From Cephalotrichum gorgonifer (Eukaryota > Ascomycota > Sordariomycetes > Microascales > Microascaceae): 64,000 nt of DNA. Within the stretch, counting starts at the first letter, position 1. Every line of letters begins with the position of its first letter. This document shows, piece after piece, positions 46,308 through 56,746 of this stretch. The DNA lies in NCBI GenBank assembly GCA_900312665.1, contig ONZQ02000011.1, positions 1,202,459 through 1,266,458 on the forward strand, read 5' to 3'. The notes beneath the pieces were generated by a model. It was not told the origin of the DNA and ran no database searches. It was given only the letters and a program-made list of their open reading frames with translations. A program made the position numbers and the translations under genes.

Positions 46308-49300
46308 CACCCGTGTGCATGTGCCTGCGCGTGCGCGCGTCCGCGTCCGCGTGTATGTGTCTGCGGGTGCGGGTGTCACTTACGACGGCAGAGTCGCTAG
46401 CCTGCGGTCAGGATTATATCTTATGCCGGCATCCTCGACTAACGTTGTGCGCCTCTACCACAACTAATGATGCAGCTTCACGGTCAGGTCAGTGGGCAGC
46501 ACAAGAAACAGGATACCGGTCCGATGACATCCGTTCATTCCCTTGCACGCCTCGAACGAGGATTTTCCGGCCCACACTCATTTTCATGCCCCTGGTTCGT
46601 CTTTTCCCCCTTATGACTTTCTTTTCTTCTTTTCGGTTTCCCGGGGGGGGGGNNNNNNNNNNNNNNNNNNNNNNNNNNNNNNNNNNNNNNNNNNNNNNNN
46701 NNNNNNNNNNNNNNNNNNNNNNNNNNNNNNNNNNNNNNNNNNNNNNNNGGGGGGGGGGGGGGCATTTTTTTTCTCATTTCATAGGCTTATCTGTCCAGTC
46801 TCTTTCCTCGCGCCATGGGTTTTTTTCTCCTCCTTGTTTCGTTCCTTTTTTTCGTTGTAGAATAGTTAGCTGGGTACTGGAGTTGAGTTGGAAGCAAAAG
46901 GGATTACCGACCAATGCCACACGGCATACAAGGGATGTTTCACGACATGGGAACGGCGCAAACATTTTTTCTTCCGCTTTTGGACTGCAGAATGGGGGTT
47001 GGGACTGGCCGTTTTGCTTCCTTGCTACATGTTCTTTTCCTTCCTTTTTTTTTATTCTTTTATTTTATTTCTTTATTTTTTTTACTCGTTACTTCTCTGG
47101 CCACTTTAGCCTCTGCTTCTTTGGCTTTTCCGTTCCAGCTCGTGGACTACGGTTATCTCTCCTTTAGCCAACCTTCCTTTTTTACTTTTGTCTTCCATTG
47201 TTTTTTTTGGCTCTCCCCGGGCTGGAGGGGCTAAGCGAATTGTTTCTACATGTACGAATGAGCGAACTTTTTTATTTCCTGTTTCCTAGGAACGGCTGCA
47301 CGGGGTTACGGGAAGACAAAATCAACAAAAATGCGTCCTATTAGTTTGGTTTAGATCAGGACTTCTTGTTTTAAAATATCTCCATACCTGTTTATTGCTT
47401 TTTGTCTCTTCTATTTTGCGAATTCATGCAGCTCATTGCGCAGTGGGGGCATTCGTTAGTAGCGAAACATAACAGTTTCCTACCACGTTGATGCCGATGC
47501 CGCTGCGCAGCATTACCCGTCGTTCTTGTGAGCGGGCAGGCATCTCTTTGATAGTTTCTTGCTTTTGATCTCGTATTCGAGAGACCTGGGTTGTTATGAG
47601 GGAGGAGGGAGGTAAGGGGAAAGGGGAACAGGGCGGAGGTGGACGCCATGGTATCGTCTGCATGTCTCGGGGAAGCCCAAGCGGTCGGTAACAAAGGGGT
47701 TGGCCACGAGGACGAGTACGCTTGCGGCGGATACAGACAGCCGCCCGCAGCGACTGATGGCTACGCACACCTCGTGGGGTGAGGAGGGGTGGGGAAAAGG
47801 TGAGAGAGGTCGGTGAAGACGTCGAGTGAGGGGAGGAGCTAGCGTAGGGTCTTATCCCGGGACTGGTTCCCCGACCCCACTACCGGCAAAGGAAGAGAGA
47901 GCCGGAGTCTAGGCGGTGTCGCTCGGCTAACGTGAACGTTTGTGTCGACCGGGTCTCCCAGCTCTTTCTTTCCTTCCATTAGGTTTCTTTTCGGACCATC
48001 CAGGACGCTTCCGGTTGTTAGTGGCCGCGCCATAGCTCGTACGCCACCTCGGCTTCAACGGCGGTAATACCGTCTTGTTTGTTCTGTTACTCTAAACTCA
48101 TACAGGCTTGTACTTCTTATTTTCCATTACCAGCACCATCTCCCCACCGCCTCTACCAACGTCGTGGTTGAGGGCTGGGACAGTCGGAGCGGTGTCCCAA
48201 TCCGGTAAGTGGGGGAATGATTGGTTATGCAAGGAGAAAAAAAGGTAATACCAATCAAGCGGTGTTTGAGATGAGCATTGTTCTTCTCGCTGGTTGATTG
48301 CTTGCATCATATCCCCGGGGGCTGAACCGGAGATATCCAGGTATAGACGAATGAGATTGCTCTCGCAATCGAGGTCTTTCCAAGCACAAGAAGAGACTCC
48401 GTGGCGTCGGCCCCGGATGGGGTCTAAATCTTTTTCCTGCTGCCGCTAAAACGCAGATGATCGAACCGGTGGGGGTGTGTCCAGCATTGGCTTTGTGGTC
48501 TTTGGTCGTGGCGGGAGACGGTGAACGGCTCTCGGCGCCCCTCTTTCGTTAACGCGCAGGAAGGGGGACTTGTTCCTGAAGCAGGGTCCCCCGGGGCTTC
48601 TGCTTAACTAGCGCCTCCCTTTTTTTTCTTGGGGGTGGGGGGGGGGGGTTGCGTTCGACTGCCTCGAATGCTCCTTAGCTAAAGGAAAGGAAGAAGAAGG
48701 CAAAACGTTGGCGCTGTAGATCTTCTGCAGGGAGCCCGCCCTCGCCGTTTACTTGTATGTATGTCGAAGCGGTTTAAGGTACCATAGAGTACTCTTAGCC
48801 GCATCCAATTAGCTTCTGTGGCAGGATCGACGGACACTTCCGTCCCACGGAATTTACCATCTCGCAGGTAGGAGCTGGTGCCCGAAGGATTGCATCGACA
48901 CATTGATCATAACCATCCTTGGCTGGTGGCTGGTGGCGGGTGGCTGGCGGACACTCCCTACAAGCACAAGTACAGCCGAAGGGCCGAGCGGCTCCCGGGG
49001 GATGGCCATGAGCCATGGACAAAGGTTACAGCGAGGGGAAGGGCAAAGAAGTAAAGAAAAAGAAAGGAAGGAAGAAGAGAGTCTGAGGAAACCAACGCCA
49101 TGCCTAGCAACGCCCGCCTCGTGGTACAAGTACACGCGCGCCTACGAATCACGGGCTTATATCCTTGTACGACCATGGAGGACGAATACCTTGTTGCTTT
49201 TGGTATTGCTGGGTGGTCAGTCCCTGCACGTTTGCGAGTATTTTACCAATCGGGCTGAACCTTCTCAAGTCCTGTACGGGAATTTGGGGGAGGGGGAGGT

Positions 49301-49803
49301 TAGGGTCTGGATTCTGGACTGCTAGAAACGGGTTGCGCGGCCGGCATCCGACGGACCGCGCCGTGGGGAAGTCGGTGTTAATGGAGCAAGTGGTCCGGAT
49401 GGATTCCGGCGGTTTGCTGGTGCCGTTTGCCCGTCGTCTGTTCACGTGATCGCCTGTGGTCGTCCTCACTCCATTTTCCTTAGTCATCGGCAACCTCGCA
49501 TTTGGATGACTAATAAATTTACTGAGACGGTGGAAGAGTTCAGCCACACTGTGGCACTGGTGTGGCGCAAGCTATGGACCCACCGCCGACAATTTTGCCA
49601 GAGGAAGCCTTTCACCAATTCCGATACAGTCTCTCCAAGTCTAGCCCGACCACCAAAGGACCACGCGACACGAGTTCAACCAGACGGGCGTGGCCAACCG
49701 AAGCCCGAATCTCGCCACGAACACGGGACGGCCAAAGACGACGAACCCGGGCCGGGGATTGACGAGAAAACCACACACACACAACACGAAACGAGCCCCA
49801 GCT
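46308..49803. other. Intergenic 3.5 kb with assembly gap
   Basis: No gene seen. The left part (46600-47200) is strongly T-rich on the plus strand and contains the gap. There is a G-rich run at 48631-48648. The right end is the promoter and CA-rich leader of the uS7m gene. Confidence 0.5.
46643..46762. other. Assembly gap flanked by poly-G
   Basis: 96 Ns (46653-46748) lie between G10 (46643-46652) and G14 (46749-46762). The true sequence and length are unknown; a long G tract that could not be read or joined is the simplest reading. Confidence 0.95.
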
Positions 49804-50954
49804 ATGGCACCCGCGGTGCGGATCTGGCGCGCTTGCCACACCCTCGCGGCACGCTCCAGGCCGACGACCACGTCGCTGAACGGCGGAGAGGCCCTCGCGC
49901 TACGGGTCCCGAGGAGGCACCTCGCCGTCCAAGGGGACGCGGGGAAGAAGGCGGCCGCGGCGGGGGGGCGGTCCCTCCCTCCGCCGCCGCCGCCGCCCCC
50001 AAGGAGAGCCTGGAGTCGATGTTTGACGCGGCGAACAAGAAGGGCGCGCTCGAGGCCCACGGGCTCCTGCAGCGGTCCCAGGGCGCTGGCGGGCTGACGC
50101 CGGCCCAGGAGCAGGCGCTGTACGAGGAGGGCGTGGTGAGGCCCGCGGCGACGGGGAACGCGGCCGTCGACGAGCTGGCGGAGATGGCGACGGGGCTCAA
50201 GGTCGCTGGCGGCGTCCCGGCCGCAAAGGACTCGTCGTCATCCCCGGGCCACAAGTTCCCGCTGCCGGAGCTGCCGCTGCCTTGGCACATGCAGATGAAG
50301 AGCCGGTACCATCCCGTCCTTGACCAGCTCTCGAGACTCATGATGAGGGAAGGGAAGCTGAGCAAGGCGCAGAGCGTACGTGGCACCTCCAATTCCTCCC
50401 GTGCAACGTACCTTTTCTCTTGTCTTCTTTTTCTCTTTGTTACTACCTTCCTGTTCTTCAAGCCGAGCTTCTCTTGCTAACTCTCGCGCTCCTAACAGGA
50501 CCTCGCCAAAGTCCTCAACATCCTCCGGACGTCTCCCCCCCCGATCCTCAGCCCAAAGTACCCCCTCCTCCCGGGGTCCCCGCCCGCACACCACCTCCCG
50601 CTGAACCCGATCGTGTACCTCACGCTCGCCATCGACTCCGTCGCGCCCCTGATGCGGATCCGCCACCTCCGCGGCGTGGTGGGCGGCGGCGCCTCCCTCG
50701 AGATGCCCCTGCCCCTCGAGGTCCGGCAGCGGCGGCGCATCGCGTTCCAGTGGATCCTCGAGACGGTGAAGAAGAGGCCGAGCATGGGGTCCGGCTCCGG
50801 CCAGTTCGCGCACAAGCTCGCGAGCGAGATCATCGCCGTCGTGGAGGGGAGGTCAGCCGTGTGGGACAAGAGGGGGCAGGTCCACAAGATTGCCACGTCC
50901 GCTAGGGCGAACCTGGACAAGAATCTGAAGAGGTCGTCAAAGGGCGGGAAGTGA
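49804..50954 (+). CDS. RSM7: Mitochondrial ribosomal protein uS7m, with an apparent frameshift
   Basis: Small-subunit mitoribosomal protein S7, which binds the 3' domain of the small rRNA. Exons 49804-50375 and 50499-50954, 123-nt GT-AG intron with CCTAACAG acceptor. From the ATG at 49804 the first frame reads an Arg-rich presequence (MAPAVRIWRACHTLAARSRP) and on to GDAGKKAAAAGG, while the conserved part (PKESLESMFDAANKKGALEA onward) is in another frame. The frames meet at a seven-G run, 49962-49968, and are one base out of register there. The rest is intact: LPWHMQMKSRYHPVLDQLSR, PIVYLTLAIDSVAPLMRIRH, PLEVRQRRRIAFQWILETVK, and a basic C-terminus. An intron that skips the shift cannot be excluded. 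About 340 residues are expected. Confidence 0.85.
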
Positions 50955-51920
50955 GCAGGAGAAAAAAGGGGGGAGATAAATAGAGAGAGAGGGAGAAAAG
51001 GGGGTGGGGGACGGCGGGGGGAAGGGGTGGCCCCCCGGCCCTGGCTACGATAGAGGGGGAAACTTTTGTCTGTATAGTATCTGGCGAGCTTGTTATTGAT
51101 AGGCATGTGTTGCGGGGATATTTTAAAGTAGATGCGGTGTATACTTATACTTCTCCTGTCTTTCCTTCTGGCTACTAATAAGGGTTGATTCGATTCGATT
51201 CGGGCAGCCTTGGTGATGTGACCCGGCCAGTATGGTCCCTCCCCCCAAAATTGAACCCTTGGAGCTGTATATGGATTTCCTATCTTCTTTTCTTCTAGGT
51301 GTGGGCCTCCGTAGTCGAGCTTCTTCACGCACGCCCTAGATTTCTTCAGACATTTGTACAGCCAGCTAAGGCAGGGGATATCGCTCGGCTGCCTCCAGCC
51401 TAGCCTCTATTCACCAGGGTTAAGTCCCCAGCGCACGGCCATAACCCTCAAGAAGCCACTGCCAACACGACCTATGGACGGACGGAGGGACGGGCAGGAT
51501 ACGGTGAACGCAAAGTAACGGAAGTAGAACAGCCAACCCACCAGCCATCAGCTAGGCAAGAAGGGAGTGTATCCCATCACCCTAACGTGAGTCACAGGGG
51601 GGCACATCTTTAACCGCAGCCGTCAGCACAGGGACTGGTCCTCCCCTGGATCCCCTTGCCCTATACGCCGTAGATGTCATGACTAGTATATTCAGTGCCA
51701 AGCGGGAAGAACTATCCTACAATCCCGATATAGTAGAAAACAAGGCGCAGGGCCAAACTCCCACCCAATATGAAAACTATGTCCCCGTTTCATCAAAAAG
51801 ACAAAAATTAATCGCCCTAACGCCAACTCTCTAATGCAAACCCTCCTCTCATCTACCGGACGCCTCCCCACCTGAAAATGCCAATAACAACTGTGTGAGA
51901 CTCTTGATCGGAGGGGAGGG
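50955..51920. other. Intergenic between convergent genes
   Basis: 966 bp, no gene. It is purine-rich just after the uS7m stop (50955-51060); the rest is featureless. Confidence 0.6.
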
Positions 51921-54164
51921 TTACGTCCGCTCGTCAATAAGCCTCCTGCCACCCGCGCTCGCTGACGCCCCAAACACCATCTCCAGCAGCTTCCCCTTCT
52001 GTCTCTTCCTCACATCCTCGAGGTAACCACCCACATCCTCGAGCCCCCTAATCTGCTCCTCGAGTGTCAGGGTGCTGGAGTCCGCGCTCCGCACGAGCGG
52101 CGAGACGAGTTTCCTCCTTAGACTCTCGAGATTTGCCTTTAGCGAGAGAAGCTTGTTATTATGGTCGAGAAGTATACCCTTGTTCCGCACCGTCTTGGCG
52201 CGCACGTCCCGCAGGAGGTCGCGGTTCCGCTCGTACTTCCTCACCTCGGCGGCGTCGGCACCCAGGATGCGGGTCCAGAGCGATGAGAGGAGGTCGGCGT
52301 GGAGGTCGTCCTGAGCCGAGGACTCACGCGCGACGGTGCGCGCGAGGTTGAGGAACTGCTGGTCGATGGCCTCGAAGAGCGCGAAGAGCGCAAGGGAGTT
52401 TTGGAGCTCCGAGTTGATCGACTCCTCAAGGACGCCTAGGAACTCGGTGAAGATGCGCTGCAGCGTCTGACGGGTCCGCTGTGTGTTTGTGTGGCCGAAG
52501 ATGGAGGTGACGATGTGGCCCAGGGGTGTCGGGGACCCGTGGCGGTTTTCGAGGACGCCGGCCTGGGAGAGGGTCTGGTGGACGTTATCGAGGGCGGAGG
52601 AGAGCGGCTGGGAGGGGAGTTGGCTGACGTGGGATATTTCCCTGCGAGCCCAATCCATGACTATGAGGATACTAGACAGCTATTGTTAGCTTATATATTG
52701 AACACGGGAGGGGCGATTGGTGTTTGACACACCCGTCAATGTCCCCGTCGACGTTTGCAAAGAACTTGGTCAGTTCAATGGCAAGGGTCTTCAGGCTGTC
52801 GCTCAGCTCGTCGAGCTCTTTCACGATGATGGCCGAACTCGTCATGTTACTACTTCTCACGCTCTCGCCAAGGTCCCACACCGCGACACTTGTCGCCTGC
52901 AGGTCGCCCACCTGGGCCACGCCGTTCTCAGAGTAGTATATGAGAGGCTCGAAGGAGCGCGCAAGGCCAGCGACCTTGACCAGGTCCGGCACGGGGACCT
53001 GGCCTGCGGGGTGGAAGAGAGAGCGGAAGGCCACGACGGAGACGAGGGCAATGAGGACCGACGTGGCAATGCTGGTCCACGAGCGGGTTATAGAGTCTAC
53101 TTTAGAGCGCGCAAACGTTATGGCGGAGTCGATTGGTTCCGTTCTGTGCTGAACCTCGGCGCGAATGGCGAATCGTATATCTTTTTGGAAGGACATGTGA
53201 GCAACCACGAAGGCAAGTGAGAAGAAAAGACCGAAATATGGCGAATAGGAAGACGGGGGCAAGTATCGGGTTCATATCATTGCACTTACAATTATCTGGT
53301 ACCGGGGTCTTGGACGCCATAACGTCGGCAATCTTGAGCGTGGTCGCCGTTCTGTCCGGGTCCACCTCCGGCGACATCCCCTTCTCGGGCGACAAGCTCC
53401 CCGTCGGCAGCCTCGTCCTCATGGCGCGCGACAGGACGTCGACGTCCTCTTCTCCAAAACTATCGTACTCGGGCGACGTCTCCCGCGAGAGACCGAGACG
53501 AGGTCGGGGCCGGGGCCGGAAGTCGCCGAGGATGTTGTCCGTCCTGCGCCAGAAGCCGCTCGACCTGTCCCCGTTTTCGAGGCGACGCCAGGCCGGAGGA
53601 CTGTAGCCACCGGCGGAAACTGAATCCTGATCCTGCTCCTGGTCCGGGTCCAGCGCGTCCCCCGCGCTCGCCTCGGTCTCCCCGCCTTCGGACTTGAAGC
53701 CCGAGTGGTGGCTGGGATAGCCGAAGCGCATCGGGGTCGTCGGCTCGAAGTCTTGCAGAGACGCGTCCAGACGATCGAGTGGATCGAGCATGGCGCCGGC
53801 GCGATGGCACGAGGGCTTTATCGTAGTCGTGGCTATGGTCGTGGTCGTGGTCGCTGTCCGGAGCTGGTAGGGCCGGAAGCGGGCGGCAGTGTGTGACGAG
53901 GTCGGGACCCAGGCCGAGAGGTATGGTCGCTGGGGCCGTAGATTTGGCTCGAGGTTGGGGCTCAAGCCGGCGCCTTGGGAAGAGGCGGCGGATAGGGGCG
54001 CAAAGAAGGGCGATCGATGCGGTCAAGGGACCAAGGTAGAACGAGAGGTAGATGGAGATGAAGACGAGAACGACTATGAGAGCAGCAAGAAAGGTGCTTG
54101 GGGTAACGGTGATGCTCAAAAGTGAGATCGAGACGTGGTTGTTCACAGTGAAGAGAGAATTCAT
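51921..54164 (-). CDS. Conserved-looking membrane protein of unknown function
   Basis: I do not recognise the family. Exons 53909-54164, 53290-53832, 52733-53180 and 51921-52671 give 665 residues in one consistent frame; introns are 76, 109 and 61 nt. The first intron has a weak donor (GTCCCG) and is the least certain join. The N-terminus is hydrophobic: MNSLFTVNNHVSISLLSITV, then a long segment to about residue 55 (FLAALIVVLVFISIYLSFYL). Residues 85-265 are hydrophilic, disordered and Asp/Pro/Arg/Ser-rich. A second helix (TSIATSVLIALVSVVAFRSL) lies near 300-322. The last 340 residues are helical and partly coiled-coil-like (LLDHNNKLLSLKANLESLRR), ending in a basic tail. Two membrane regions around a cytosolic loop with a large C-terminal helical domain suggest an internal membrane scaffold; that is a guess. 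Confidence 0.75.
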
Positions 54165-56746
54165 AGGACGATGCCTCGTAGATGAGGCGTCGAGGTTGAA
54201 GGTTTGAGAGCGGGAAGTAAAGTAGTGAAGACGCAAGGGGCGGCGCAGAAATGGGCCAGGAACCGGCAGGGGAGGATAATATGGAAATATGGTTCAAGGT
54301 ATGGCAGGGAGGGGGTTGGTGGGGGAGGGTGTGAGTGAGCGCGGGCTTGAGCGCGAGCTTGAGTGTGAGTGAGCGTGAATGTGAGGTGTGGGTGGGTGGT
54401 GGGGGCGAACGACCGGCTGTAGTCAAGAAGGTCCGGGAAACGGGTCTCGTCGAAGGGATGGAATGGGATGGGAGGGGATTGTGTCAGGAGAATATAGTCT
54501 AGGTCCGAGGCCCTGAGTGGTTCGCCGTGAAGGGATATGCTCTGCAGAGGTACTCGTGACAGACGTCTGTGTGATAAGCTCGGTCGGTCGTCTTCTCCAG
54601 TTGGCAGGACTCGATGGCGATGGTCGGTGAAGGACAGGGTAGCGGTGACGTGCCAGAGAGAGCTCGTGCAGGGGTTGCTTCTAGTAGAAAGTCGAGTCTT
54701 TGGTCCTCGGTTCCTGATGTGAATCGTGAATCTATCTGTCTGCAGAGGCGGTATAGAGAGAGTTCAACCCAAGAAAGATAGTTGTTCCTCTCGACGTGAG
54801 TAACTACTAGCCTCGACTGACCAACGAACGCCCTGTGAGCCCAACGTGGCAAGCGGCGGGACGGGAACGAGGAACGACAGACAGCTCGCGATGGCCAATG
54901 GCAACTCAACATATAATATCGAATCGAATTCCCCCAAAAGGCGAGGACATCAAAATATCGCGAGGGTACTAAGACTAAAGAGGCACAAGTATCTAGGAAA
55001 GAAAGGAACAATGAGATGAGACAGTAGTACTCTGTAGCAGTGATGATGTGACAAGAACTTCGAGCTGCCATCGAGTACTTCCTTCCTTCCTTCTCTCACT
55101 AACACTAACACCACTCTTCGCCCACTCACGAAACTAGAAGTGGGAATGGCAGGGGCAGCCCGCCCACACCACCACCCCACCTCGCCCGGCACACCCAAAA
55201 ATGGAGAGGTTGGGGAAGGTCGCCACCTGTCGTTGCCCCTCCTTTGGACTCCGAAACGGGAGTGGCTAGCCAATCATTCCCGTGCTTTCACCGTGGGAGG
55301 GAGGGGCACCGCCAGGTGACGACGGACGGAGTTTGACCAGAGGTCTGGGTCTGGCACCATGATGAAGAAAGAAACCGAGGAAACGGACATGGCCTATCAT
55401 ATGAAATATTTCTGAGTATGTCGTCCCTCCATCCATTAGAACGGAAATTAGAAAGATCTGGGGAACGGGTGAGGGGGAGCAGAGGGGAGTTGGAGTTAGG
55501 AACAGGGATAGGTGTGGTGTGGTGTGGTTGGATGAGGGGCCGGCATGGCCCGTTTACATGGCCGACGTGCAGTCCAGTATCCACCCGTCGTAGACAAGTT
55601 CCTGCTTCCCACTGGCTACCACGCCTTCCACTCGAGACGGCAAAGAGCCCCCAGACTCGCTCAAGGATAGGATCGAGACTAATACAAAAACCTGGACAAT
55701 CGAATCACCCACCGGCTATCTCGCCAGAGGAGGAAATGGAACAGGGGAGACAAAACAGAACAGAAAAGGAAGCCCGCTACAGACGAGGGGCATGAAAACT
55801 CCACAATCCCATAACTATTGACACCAACCCAATAAGACGACTTGAGAGTAAATCAAAACAAGGGCTCTCGTCCAACCAGCATCAACGCGGGGCACATCCG
55901 GGACACGCTTCTTTGCGCGGCGCGCGGCACCCAAGACCAGGGACTCGCGACGTGTAATACGAGTACTCGCAGAAGAAATAATAACAGGCCGTGGTTGGAC
56001 ATTCCATTGCTTGTTCCACTGTGTGGATGGGATGGATCCTCCCTCCCTCCTTCCTCTTCTCCCTCCTTCCCCTTCTCGTCTCTTTACGGAGTCTCCCTCC
56101 TATAATACTGGTGTTTATTTTCCTAGCTACGCAGAATTCCCAAAGAGGATAAATTGAAGTGAGCCGCCCCTCCAAGCATCCGTCGACGTCACATTGGCTT
56201 CCCAGGTTTCGTTTCGTATCACGGCGTGGAAAGGTAAACAAACACATGCCGCCCGCTCAGTCGCCATCCACTCACACCTCCCCTTTTCATTTTCTCTTCT
56301 TCGAGAGGGAGAGTATCGAGCTCATCATCGTTTGATGCAAGCACTTGATGCAAGCACTTACGGCCTGCACCATACATGTATTGTCTACACCCCGCCCGCC
56401 ATCGACGAGTCAGGAGCCGGGAAAGCAGCCATATGCGGAAAGACACAAGATAAGCGAACGGTTATAGGTCCCAAGCCCAATCCACTGCCCAATCCACTGC
56501 CTTAAGGAAAAGATTTTTTTTTTCATGACCGTAAAAAAAAAAGGAGAGTAGTATTTCCCGGTTGTCCCAGCTCCCATGATCCATCGCACATCCGTGCAGA
56601 TATCCCCACGCAAGTCCGTCCTATTATAAAAAGAAAACAAAAAGAGGAAAAGGAAAGAAAAGGGAGAAGAAAAGACAAAGAGACGGAGAGAGAGAGAGGA
56701 TACAAACACGACAAGAAAACATAACCCCGGAAACCCCGCTTAATCA
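54165..56746. other. Intergenic 2.6 kb
   Basis: No gene seen. It holds the promoter of the membrane-protein gene, with a GAGCG/GTGAG-rich patch at 54320-54390, and the 3' flank of the USP gene. A 13-bp direct duplication (TGATGCAAGCACT, 56334-56359) and a purine-rich tract (56630-56700) are the only structured elements. Confidence 0.5.

Noticed and set aside
49446..50480. 344-codon ORF as the true uS7m start
   Set aside because: Its first 170 codons are not protein-like and run through the promoter and the 5' splice donor; the presequence at 49804 in another frame is far better.
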